The notes beneath the pieces are model-generated. The model was not told the origin of the DNA. It saw only the letters and a program-made list of their open reading frames with translations, and ran no database searches. 64,000 nt of DNA, from contig MU004189.1 of assembly GCA_010093605.1 (NCBI GenBank), positions 1,247,834 through 1,311,833 of the forward strand, written 5' to 3'. Below are positions 55,161-64,000 of this stretch, one piece after another (position 1 is the first letter of the stretch; each line of letters starts with the position of its first letter). The DNA is from Lophium mytilinum. Lineage: Eukaryota > Ascomycota > Dothideomycetes > Mytilinidiales > Mytilinidiaceae. A program made the position numbers and the translations under genes.

Positions 55161-56535
55161 ATGCAGAACTTTCCTTCTCTTGAGTGGTTCTTCTGGGATA
55201 TGGCAATGGGTGAGGGCATGCATTGGGCTGCTGCGGAGATGAAAGAGGGGTGCACTATGATTGCATCCGAGCCAAAGACGATTGATCCATCAGACCTCAA
55301 CTCTTTGACTGGCTACATACTCATACAGTGAGCAATGAGTGATCTGCACTCGGCATTACTTTGAAACTCGTGACTGGAGACTACTAATCAGTAATATGAC
55401 CTACTAATCAGGAATCTTCAACCGACCTACTACTTATGACAGTTTCTCCTTCGTTTCCTACTACCTTTGACCTCCTTTTGAAAGCATTACGCCTCCTAAA
55501 CTATCTCGAGATGAAACCCAACACCAGTTGGTGGGTCACGTGATAGCCGAACGTTCCCACATCCATCTTCAATCCAGAACTCACATGTCAGCAACCATTC
55601 TCCCTCAACTCCTCCGGGAAAGGTTTGCCAAAACTGAAATGCTATACGATTCAGTCCGCCCGTCTCTTTCCCGTGACTTATCCTAAAGCCTAGGCTCAAC
55701 GTCTTCCCCGCATCCCCAGAAACAGGAAAAGGGCCGTGCCGATGATGCAAGGGGCGAATCAACCTCACCACCACCAACATCATCATCTCGTACGACACAA
55801 ACTGCCGAGGCATCTCGCACTCCCAGCCGTCCCGCGGACTCAATATTCACCTCCACATCCAAATGGAGCACAGCTACATCGGAGCATGCTTCACCGTGGT
55901 TACTGCCGTCCTTAGCAATGCATCTTTGATGCACGGCAGTTGTTGTCACTGGTGCATTACTCGGGATGCATTCAGGCCGACTACGACCCCTCATACGACA
56001 AGCTTATCAAGCTTCCTCAGATGCTACAAGAGAGGCGAAGCTTTTTTCCTAGGCCGCCAGCATGTCGGTGGTACGATTCTCGCTTTATGTCCGGCGATTG
56101 TTTCCGGACCATCCGGTCTGTAGTCCAGTATGGAGCGTGTCACTATTCGGACTTCGCTGTTCGTAAATCTCCACGTTTTACGATCTCCTGTTTTTATTGA
56201 CAGTCCCACTTAGCAATGATGCTAGATCTCAAGCGTATCCGTTTCATCCAATAGCCAACGCAACATGAGTACAATCTTCCCGGTGACCCGGGATACTCCC
56301 CACGGGGTAGAGGTCCGATCGGGGATAGAGATGTGGCTGCAGTGCGCCCAAGGCCCCTGTCCCCAGTGCTTTTGGCTTTGTGGACGAAACGGTAGGAAGA
56401 TCGTCGTACGGCACTGACGTACCTTCGATTTGCCGTTTCCTTTGGCTTCCGGTCCTTCATTCATATGTTCGCTTGTATCCCTTCGTTTCTGTCTTCTGTA
56501 GCAATTGGACTTGAGTTGCGCTTTTGATTTTCAAG
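55161..56535. other. Intergenic with unassigned small ORFs
   Basis: A minus frame at 55496-55843 (FQFWQTFPGGVEGEWLLTC) and a plus frame at 55940-56200 look mildly protein-like but have no recognisable family or convincing start, so they were not called. GGTCACGTGATAG lies near 55538. The end forms the aquaporin promoter. Confidence 0.35.
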
Positions 56536-57748
56536 ATGTCGGACATGAACCATATCGAACGGCTGCAGACCAGTGACATGGAACTGGGGGCTACCGAAGC
56601 CGTCCAGCGCCATGCCTCTCGTCATGTTATAGAACGCAGACCTATTTCTCAAAGGAAGCTTGACTTCGAGCATTCCAGGCCGAGATGGCTGAGGGAGATG
56701 GCTGCTGAGGCCACGGGCGTGTTCTTTTACGGTATGTTTACACACAAGAGCGTGTTGGGTGAGAATTTACTGACATGGGCAGTCTACCCTGGCATCGCCT
56801 CAACCGCGTCGTTTTTCCTCAATGACACCGAGCCGATCTTTGGCTCTCTCTTCCAGATCGGATGGGCATATGCCATTGGTATTGCCTTCGCTATCATAAC
56901 ATGTGGTCCTACCTCCGGTGGTCACTTCAACCCAGTACAGTCCCTCTCAATTGCGTTTCTAATTCTTTTTATTTACCCTCCTTTAGGCTATCACCCTCTG
57001 CTTCGCCTACTGGCAAGGTTTCCCATGGAAAAAAGTCCCCTACTACATCTTCGCCCAAATCTTCGGCGCCTTCATGGCCGGCATGATCCTCATGGGCCAG
57101 TACCACGAGCAGATCTCCGCCTACTCCGCCGCGACGAAAGCCGCTGGCAAAGGAACCGTTTTCAACGGCGGCCCGGCGAGCATTCTCTGCACGTTCCCAG
57201 GCGAGAATCAGAACAATCTCGGCTATCTCTTCCTCATCGAGTTCTTCGTAGATAGCTTCATCGTACGTACCCGTCTCCCCTTATCTATTCCCGCGCTCGA
57301 TTATCAACACTAATTTCGCCAGGGCATCGTGATCTGGGCCTGCCTCGACCCGGCCAACCCCTTCGTCTCCCCCGTCTCCGCCCCCTTCACCATCGGCCTC
57401 GCCTACGCCAACATGGTGTGGGGCTTCGCCAACATCTCCATCTCGACCAACCTCGCCCGTGACCTGGGCACGCGAATCGTCGCCGCGATCTTCTTCGGCG
57501 GGGAAGCGTTTAGCTATAAGAATTACTCCTGGATTGCGATTCTAGTGAACGTACCTGCGACGTTCTTTGCGACGGCGTATTATGAGTTGGTGATGCGGGA
57601 TAGTTTGAAGAAGATTGGGACGGGCAGGGCGGTGCATGCGGAGGGGGAGGAGGGGTTGACGAGGCATTTGAGTCGGGTGGGGGTAATTGAGACGGGGATG
57701 TCGGGGGTGTTGAGGAATGGAGGGGAGAAGGGGGATAGAAATGTGTGA
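56536..57748 (+). CDS. Aquaporin/aquaglyceroporin family channel
   Basis: This 349-residue MIP-family protein has exons 56536-56731, 56783-56934, 56987-57262 and 57323-57748. It has a hydrophilic N-terminal extension of about 50 residues, then six helices. The first pore motif is GGHFNPAIT, restored by splicing between Pro and Ala. The second is ISTNLARDLGTRI, that is NLA instead of NPA. The NLA form is known in fungal Fps1-type glycerol facilitators. The long loop between helices 3 and 5 (NGGPASILCTFPGENQNNLG, EFFVDSFI) and GIVIWACLDPANPF are typical of fungal members. It would conduct water and/or glycerol across the plasma membrane, and substrate choice cannot be fixed from sequence. The charged tail (EGEEGLTRHLSRVG) may be regulatory. 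Confidence 0.88.
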
Positions 57749-57856
57749 GAGTTGTGTGGAGACGAACTCGGTTAGAATAGTACGTACACGTTTAATAGAC
57801 ATCAAACACACGGCTCCTCCTCAATACATTTCCAATGCCTAAAGATGAAATTTGCC

Positions 57857-59590
57857 CTATCCGTAGCAAAGCGTGATCGTCGTGACAAATATGAGCTCCC
57901 CGTTCTCCAGCTGCTTCTTAACCGCCACTTTCGTGCTCACACCGTTGCCAATGGACTTGTTGATCCGGTCAAGGCAGTCAAGAGATGCTCTTCGCCTTCT
58001 AGCGCATCGGACAGTGCTACTTTCGGAAGTCCTGGAAAGAGAACTTTGGGGAGCCTCGTAGGAAGAACCATCGTAACAGTCTAAGACGTCTTGGATATTC
58101 TCCTCTTCCCCTATCTCTGTTTCCATGTCCAACCACACGACACCGTCGAGAAGACCTGACACCACAACAAACCTGTTTCTAGGGTTTTCGTGCTCAGACA
58201 CAACGCCTCCCCACAACCAACGACCACCGAAATCAGGACTCAACGGAGATATATGGAGCTCGTGCGCCGCACACAACGAAAACATCCCGCTCGCAGGACC
58301 GCCCATCCCTGCGGTCCACCAATAGTACCTCTGAGCCCCTCCTAAGTTAAACTTACTGAGAGCCCTTGTCCAAGGGGGATTTCTGACGTAGATCTCTTGA
58401 GTCTGCAAGTCGGCAGGTAGGCGCATAACCACCAGATCTGGCATTTTTGGTATGCACAATCGAATGTAGTCGCCCGGCGGGGAAAGATCTTGCTGAAGCA
58501 AGATTATAACGCGCATATCGTCTTCGTTCTGGCAGTTTAGGAAGCCTATGACTGGCAATGGGATAGTACCTCCCCTGGTCAAATCGGGGGGAAAATGAAT
58601 ACGCAAATCATCCAGGACCGAGGAACTCAGCGCAAGAACAGGTAATTCGATGCGGAGGCCTTTGTTAGTCAGAGAGTATTCAGAATGCGAAGGGTTGTGA
58701 TAGTGTGTTACACCCCCACAGACGGCAAATTCAGCGGGGGAAGTGGCAAATGGTCCTCTGTATTGTTCCCATTCGCCGGTGTGAGAAGGGGCCCAGGCAA
58801 ATATGGATTGATCAGTGGACTCTTTTAATATCTCGCGCTGGAGCCGAGCAAAAGCATTCCTTCCTTCTCCGTATATCATCGGCATATGAACACCAAAGAG
58901 CCCAAGCAGGCTGTACGCAATATCTTCTACCCGCGTTGTTCGTCGGTTGGATGCCCATGACATGATCTGGGCAATGGTGTGTTTGGTCCGGTCAAACTTC
59001 AGAAGGGCCACGAGAGGAATCTTAGTGACATCGCTTATCAGCTCATTGAGGCTCCTTTTGGAACCGATATCCTCCCACGTCTTGTTGAAAAAAACCACGG
59101 TGGATGGCGCTAGAAGCTCTTGGAGAGTCCAACCTCTCGTGAACCATTTGCTCGTCTTGAACTGATTCGCAGAACTTTGGCGCTCCCTGAACCGTATGAT
59201 CTCCTTGAAGTTCCGGGGTTTCCAAGGATAGTAGAACTCTTCCAGTGAGACATCCGTGGGATATACATCTGCTAAGTATGCATAGCAAACGACAGCTTCT
59301 TCGTACCACCGGTACATCGAGTTGATGGCTTCCGAAAGCTCAGTGCTATTCGTCTTGTCGATGCAACATGTATCGATCCAGACGTATTGGAAACCGTCCG
59401 ACGCTGCTATCTCGCAGCACTTCCTGATCTTCGTGTGTCCCGCCAATTCGGGGACATTGTGTCGAGCCGTGGCAAGCGCTTGGAGAGACACCTCATCTTC
59501 TTCCCACGTATGCGAGAGAATGGCATATGGAGGGGTAGCGTCGCCGAAGAACTCTTTTAGCTGAAGAGTCGCTGTATCGAGGAGCCGCAT
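57857..59590 (-). CDS. HET-domain protein (HET-E/HET-D N-terminal type)
   Basis: This single-exon protein has 577 residues from the ATG at 59590 (MRLLDTATLQLKEFFGD), the usual start of this HET subclass; the open frame extends 29 codons further upstream. The HET domain spans residues about 20-190: YAILSHTWEEDEVSLQ, FQYVWIDTCCIDKTNSTELS, INSMYRWYEEAVVCYAYLAD and KWFTRGWTLQELLAP. The conserved MSWASNRRTTRVEDIAYSLL and GVHMPMIYGEGRNAFARLQ follow. No NACHT or WD repeats follow, so it is a short member. Family function is cell death on non-self recognition. Intact as read. Confidence 0.9.
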   Translation of the reverse strand: MRLLDTATLQLKEFFGDATPPYAILSHTWEEDEVSLQALATARHNVPELAGHTKIRKCCEIAASDGFQYVWIDTCCIDKTNSTELSEAINSMYRWYEEAVVCYAYLADVYPTDVSLEEFYYPWKPRNFKEIIRFRERQSSANQFKTSKWFTRGWTLQELLAPSTVVFFNKTWEDIGSKRSLNELISDVTKIPLVALLKFDRTKHTIAQIMSWASNRRTTRVEDIAYSLLGLFGVHMPMIYGEGRNAFARLQREILKESTDQSIFAWAPSHTGEWEQYRGPFATSPAEFAVCGGVTHYHNPSHSEYSLTNKGLRIELPVLALSSSVLDDLRIHFPPDLTRGGTIPLPVIGFLNCQNEDDMRVIILLQQDLSPPGDYIRLCIPKMPDLVVMRLPADLQTQEIYVRNPPWTRALSKFNLGGAQRYYWWTAGMGGPASGMFSLCAAHELHISPLSPDFGGRWLWGGVVSEHENPRNRFVVVSGLLDGVVWLDMETEIGEEENIQDVLDCYDGSSYEAPQSSLSRTSESSTVRCARRRRASLDCLDRINKSIGNGVSTKVAVKKQLENGELIFVTTITLCYG

Positions 59591-60244
59591 CGTGACTCTT
59601 GAAGGATGTTTTAAGAAGTGACCAAAACGGTAGAAACGTGACACGGCCTCGGTCTGGTTTTGACCACGCAATAGCAACTGCAGGAGTGGGCTTCAGCACT
59701 GAAGAAATGAAGGAAGAACCCTACTGATTTTCAGCCTGCTGCAAGGATAACTGACGAGGCTGAAAGTAAGGTGTTCTCAGCCTTGCACGTGATAAGTATT
59801 GAATCTAAGCTACTATAATAGGTCGATCGAACAAATGTTGTCATTTTGAAGTACTACAGGGAATACCTCTGAAAAGCTTCCTCAGATGAAGTCTTTCAGA
59901 GATGCTCAGTCCATAGGCGTGGCGATTAGGTAGAAAACCGAGGACCGAACTAGGTAGGTATGGCTCAGCCATGGGACTGTGGCGCAGGACCGTGGCTCAC
60001 CGATTTTGTAAATCAGGCACCCGCACTTCGATCCTTGGGATGCAGCTTGGAAAATCCAGGATTCAGGCAGATGCCTGCACAGAGCGGTATATCAAGAGCT
60101 CCTCTCCTCCGTGTTACTTACAAGAAATTATCGATGAGGCATTATCCGATACTGACCACTGTCAACCCCCTTCCCCCCCCCCCCCCTAAAGCCTAGTTGA
60201 ACGGTTCCAATACACGCACACGGACACCTCTACTATCAGCCAAC
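59591..60244. other. Intergenic with inverted repeat and C-tract
   Basis: TTTCAGCCT / AGGCTGAAA forms a small hairpin near 59738-59770. A run of about 12 C lies at 60174-60186. CACGTGATAAG lies near 59786. No gene was seen. Confidence 0.35.
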
Positions 60245-61705
60245 ATGACCTCGTCCACCTACAATCTTTCCGCAGACCTGACTCTCATGATCCTCATGGA
60301 GCTGGAGTCGCCGACCGACCTTTACTCTTTCGTTCGGACCACCAAGCTCTTCTACCAGATCTTTCAAAATCACAAGGCTTCTGTCCTCTCAGCTGTCCTT
60401 CACAATGCCATCCATCCAGCGATCATGGAAGATTTTCTTCTTGCGAATCGCGCCTACTCAATTTGCAGCCTCTCTGCACGACGAGAATACATTGCAGATC
60501 TGCCTGGGCACTTTCGACGTCGCCTCAGGAACAAGGAGTACCGAAGCCGGCGGCTACAGCGCGTCAAGGGCTATCTAGAAGAAGATGAGTTACTGGAAAA
60601 TTTTCGCGACCTTGACACACTCTACTCCCTCTGCAACCTATGGACGCTGGTGAACGGCTTCATTGACGACTTCGCGGCAAGAGCACAAGCTAAACTTTTA
60701 GCATATTGCCTCCGCGGACCAGTAGCTCCTGGAAAGTCGGACCCGCTAGTCGAACAAATATCCTCCACTCCTCTCTCGCGACTTGAACGTGCCCGGCTGT
60801 TCCGCGCCTTCTGCCGATTCGAGGAGTACAGGCGTCTTTATGGTGGTCCAGATCACGTCTGTAAGCGCCTTGATTCTTGGCCGCTTGGAGAAAAATTGGT
60901 ACAGAAAGATTTCTTGGCACGCTATCAGCCATGGGAGCTTCTCGAGATGTTCAGCATCCACAACTATCTAATTAAGAGGATGACCGAGGTGGTGCATGAA
61001 GAGGAGGACACGCTATTCACAATGTTCGCAGAGAATGTTGAACGGGAAAGTGATGATACAAAGAAATTCACATCTCTGGAAAACTTGGAGCTGTATGACC
61101 TGGAAATGTTCGATGACAGGTACTTCCAAGACTGCCAGATCAAGTTTATGGTGGAGCTTGGACTTCCTTTCTTGAATCACATTGCCACCGCAGACTTTGG
61201 CCGGCGTTTGGTGGCCATGAAGTCTTTCACAAATGACACATGTACTCCTACGCTGGATGAAGTTCTGAAAAGGGCTTTAAATACGCATTGGGCGATGGAT
61301 AAAGCTCCAGATCAGGGAAGGTACGAAAAGGTTTTTAAGGCGCGCTTACGTCGAGAGAGCCCGGGATATCATTTCTTCTCCCCTTCTAGCCCAACGCGTT
61401 ACCCTCTGTTACAGGAAGCCGGCATAATCTTCTGGGATCAAACGAGACTGGACATAGCCCCTAGCGGGCTACTCGACGTCTTCAATCCATATGTTCCTCC
61501 GTGGAAACCGTTCAGAAACGGAGACATATACGTTTATGTAGACCGTAGTTCGCCCCCGCCCCAGCCCAAACCCGAGCGAAGGCCCACGATTGGGGAGAGA
61601 CTGCAGAGCAGAGTCCGCAGTGAAACTCTTCGACAGCTAGGCGAACTGGAGAGCTATCACTATGTTGATGAGATCATCACGTTTCTGGAAGATCTGGAGT
61701 ACTAG
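60245..61705 (+). CDS. F-box-like protein, hypothetical
   Basis: This intronless 486-residue protein is called from the ATG at 60245; the open frame continues upstream only through a TTG codon. The N-terminus (TYNLSADLTLMILMELESPT then DLYSFVRTTKLFYQIFQNHK) is an F-box-like helical pattern common in fungal proteins. The rest is helical and charged (RRLRNKEYRSRRLQRVKGYL, PWELLEMFSIHNYLIKRM, VVHEEEDTLFTMFAENVERE) and ends with a Pro-rich stretch (SSPPPQPKPERRPTIGERLQ). It is not closely related to the two F-box-like proteins at 24-27 kb. The likely role is protein-protein adaptor. No enzymatic motif was seen. Confidence 0.75.
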   Translation: MTSSTYNLSADLTLMILMELESPTDLYSFVRTTKLFYQIFQNHKASVLSAVLHNAIHPAIMEDFLLANRAYSICSLSARREYIADLPGHFRRRLRNKEYRSRRLQRVKGYLEEDELLENFRDLDTLYSLCNLWTLVNGFIDDFAARAQAKLLAYCLRGPVAPGKSDPLVEQISSTPLSRLERARLFRAFCRFEEYRRLYGGPDHVCKRLDSWPLGEKLVQKDFLARYQPWELLEMFSIHNYLIKRMTEVVHEEEDTLFTMFAENVERESDDTKKFTSLENLELYDLEMFDDRYFQDCQIKFMVELGLPFLNHIATADFGRRLVAMKSFTNDTCTPTLDEVLKRALNTHWAMDKAPDQGRYEKVFKARLRRESPGYHFFSPSSPTRYPLLQEAGIIFWDQTRLDIAPSGLLDVFNPYVPPWKPFRNGDIYVYVDRSSPPPQPKPERRPTIGERLQSRVRSETLRQLGELESYHYVDEIITFLEDLEY

Positions 61706-63600
61706 TCCACCTACGAGCTCAACGTCGATTAATGCTGGCATTACTTGTTTCAACTAGTAACAGGTCACTCCAGTCGCGAACGGACCCTGCAAGGACAAAA
61801 GTCATCGAGACGCGAGCTCTCTGCACGCGATCCACGTCGATCAAGAACGTAGCTTAAAAGGGAGGCAGGTTAGCAAAATCATTCAGTGTTCTACTTAGGC
61901 GGTAGGATATGAATGGAACTTTTAGAATACCGACAGCAATCTCTACTCCGTTTTACCCCATTTCTACCTTCATAGAATGGATCACTTCAATCTCCCATGT
62001 CTTTTACTAATCGCTTCCAGACGCAATGCCTCTAGACGTAGGCCGGCACAGTGCCACCAAAGTCCCCTAAAGTCCCCTGAAGTCCACTGCGCGGAGCCAT
62101 TTCAGTCGTACGGCAAATCGCAATTCACAGCCCATCCAGCACATACAGTTCTAGGCTATACGTTTGCGCACACAAATAACACTGCTTAAGTGTCGCTTTT
62201 GCAAGCTAGACGCCACTACCAGGCGCGTCCAGCGTCCACATAGCGAGACTACCTCTTAGTCAAGAGGAAGCTCAGATTACGCTGGCTAAAATTTGACATG
62301 ACGCCTACGCTGTGGTCACCCAATGGAGGTATTTCTCGCATGCCCTCATCGCTGATATTCAATAGGATGGAAAATGGTGGCATTTAATTCCTGAAATCGC
62401 ATCCCTATGGGTATAGAACCCGAAGTGAACTAATTTAACATGTGAAGCTCGTCCGATGCGCAAAAAGATAGTGGAAATTCTATGATACGTAGGCCCAGAA
62501 GCACGTGGAATATGCAAATGATGTTGCGACATGCGACTGTTGGGTTCGCTGTGGGCAAATTAGACCTCGGTTTGGAAATAGCGACGACGAAGACGAAGGA
62601 GAGACGAGCAGCGCAAAATTTCTTTATGAGACTAATCCCAGCAGCACCCTCGCGTACCTAGTAGCAGTCAAAGTCGAGGAACGTACGGCTATCCAGCCGG
62701 GTACGGCGATCGAGCCAGGTACGGCGAAGAATGTCCCTTCCAGGCTGAGGTACGACAAGTATGCGTTCAGCTATCTTTGGTCTTGCTTACTTGACACCAC
62801 TGTAAGGAGTACCCTAGCGCGCTAGGTAGCATGTGTTAGCCACGCTAGGTAACATGTATTAGCCTCGCTAAATAGTAGTGGTAATTTTCACTCTTATGCA
62901 TTGATGTTACTCTTTAACACTTAGATCGAGCAGATGGAGCACCCTGCTTCTGTGCTAATAAGATGTCTCCCTGCTCTGAACCTACTTTTACTTACTTCAT
63001 ATCACTGGGAGTAATACCCTAGGTCCTATATACCAGCTATGCTAAAACGCAGTCTGATATCCCCTACATTGATAATTCTACTATAACTGTCTGTTTTGCC
63101 AGATGGTCGCCTAGTGGAAACCCAATTTGCGTAATACTCCTCGCCTATTAACTGCTGAACCATATAGCGATTAGTCCTCTTGATTATCGGGGGATTACTT
63201 ATCGGGGTGAAACTTAGCTCCCAATTGCAGTGCTGAATTGGAGGTGGCACAAGCCCATAATTGCTAATCGGGGGCGCCTTACTAATCTGGTGGGAATAAG
63301 TACCAAGCCACTAGCTACTAACTACTATGATATAGTGTCTGTGCAGGCCTCGGGGAACTCGCACTTTGTAGGCACGGATATTCGACGGAAATAGGCCTTT
63401 ATCGCCGTAAACAAGGCTTGGCATACCAGAAGAATAGAGGGACTCGGTCTCCTCTATAACATTGAACACGCGAACAGTCACTAAAGATTCAAGGTCTCTT
63501 GTTTGGTAGGTCTGACTACTCGTAAACCATTCCAGCCTCTGTCCTTCTTGTCATCAGCATCGTCAATTTTCTTATGTCCGCTATGATCGGTTGAGGCGAG
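61706..63600. other. Long intergenic region with repeat relics
   Basis: AGTCCCCTAAAGTCCCCTGA is a short tandem repeat near 62057. An open frame at 62505-62825 overlaps repeat sequence. TAATCGGGGG-type direct repeats near 63185-63275 look like remnants of an inserted element. A minus frame at 63026-63250 (WELSFTPISNPPIIKRTN) is unassigned. Confidence 0.35.
62780..62978 (-). repeat. Inverted copy of the 25-kb repeat unit
   Basis: On the minus strand, GGGTACTCCTTACAGTGGTG and TCTTATTAGCACAGAAGCAG match the repeat units around 25700 and 25586. This shows that the repeat family is dispersed. Confidence 0.55.
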
Positions 63601-64000
63601 ATGCCCACTTCCGCAGAGATCGAAAATCAACAGCCCGGTGCTTTGGGCTCTTTACAGCGACCGAAGCGTCACCAGGTCGCCCGCGCTTGCGACTGGTGCC
63701 GGGCGTATCGGATCAAGTGTGACGCTAGATCTCCATGTCGCAATTGCGACTCCAGTGGTCGTCAATGCAGCAGCACTGGCGCGAACCAGATACGCACATT
63801 CGCTACTGCGACTAGGTATGTTGATGGTTGATCTAACCAGAACATGCACGGAACTCGGAACTCATGCTTGTATAGAGAAATTGAACGGCTGAAGTTGCAG
63901 ATACAAGAGCTTCAACTTCAAGTCACTTACCAGCACCCTACGGAGAAAGATGAAGGTTCCAGCCGACCATTAACACTGTCTAAATCTACTCGTTCTTTGC
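63601..64000 (+). CDS. Zn2Cys6 transcription factor, N-terminal part
   Basis: The gene runs off the right edge. Exons are 63601-63815 and 63876 to beyond 64000. The cluster CDWCRAYRIKCDARSPC followed by RNCDSSGRQC (CX2CX6CX5CX2CX6C) is at residues 30-56. After the 60-nt intron a leucine-rich coiled-coil dimerisation helix follows (EIERLKLQIQELQLQVTYQ), as in Gal4-type factors. It should bind paired CGG triplets as a dimer. The regulatory domain is outside the window, so the target pathway cannot be judged. Confidence 0.88.

Noticed and set aside
55496-55843. Minus-strand ORF of 115 codons with FWQTFPGGVEGEW
   Set aside because: Some protein-like character, but no family, no clear promoter and no partner exon.

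Overview
The window comes from the nuclear genome of a filamentous ascomycete (Pezizomycotina). A class such as Dothideomycetes is plausible but not proven from sequence alone. The evidence is frequent short introns (mostly 46-76 nt, GT...CTAAC/CTGAC...AG), HET-domain genes, Zn2Cys6 regulators with fungal-type middle domains, a GH131-CBM1 secreted enzyme, and gene-sparse stretches carrying small DNA-transposon derivatives. No retroelement, CRISPR array or convincing tRNA was found.

Layout. 0-7 kb: the 3' part of 5-oxoprolinase, then a cysteine-rich gene built from four exon-sized repeats, divergent from a ketopantoate-reductase-type gene. 9-10 kb: an orphan multi-pass membrane protein. 11-20 kb: an orphan 'MGQK' protein (A), a full-size ABC-B multidrug transporter, and a divergent Zn2Cys6 regulator beside the transporter. 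20-27 kb: a HET-domain gene, a second MGQK protein (B), and two tandem F-box-like proteins separated by a degenerate tandem-repeat array. 29-31 kb: an orphan five-exon membrane protein. 31-38 kb: a decayed NLR-associated gene, a small lysine-rich coiled-coil gene, and a HET gene with a long repeat domain interrupted by a stop. 38-42 kb: a BTB protein, an ABM-fold monooxygenase-like protein and a C2H2 protein with a triplicated promoter motif. 42-44 kb: a decayed paralogue of the 29-kb membrane protein. 45-49 kb: a small secreted cysteine-rich protein and the GH131-CBM1 enzyme, which has a MITE inside an intron. 49-57 kb: a two-TM protein, the inner-nuclear-membrane protein Src1/Heh, ribosomal protein eL42 and an aquaglyceroporin. 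57-64 kb: a third HET gene, an F-box-like protein, repeat relics and the start of another Zn2Cys6 regulator.

Housekeeping genes (oxoprolinase, Src1, eL42) sit among accessory blocks. The accessory part is dominated by self/non-self recognition genes (three HET genes plus one NLR relic), lineage-specific duplicated families (MGQK pair, F-box-like pair, membrane-protein pair) and one MITE family. The most unusual items are the exon-repeat cysteine-rich gene at 4630-5461 and the MGQK pair, whose four-exon structure is conserved although the proteins have diverged strongly. Exon coordinates were derived by eye from splice consensus, frame continuity and paralogue comparison. Where exon lengths were summed, they are divisible by three.
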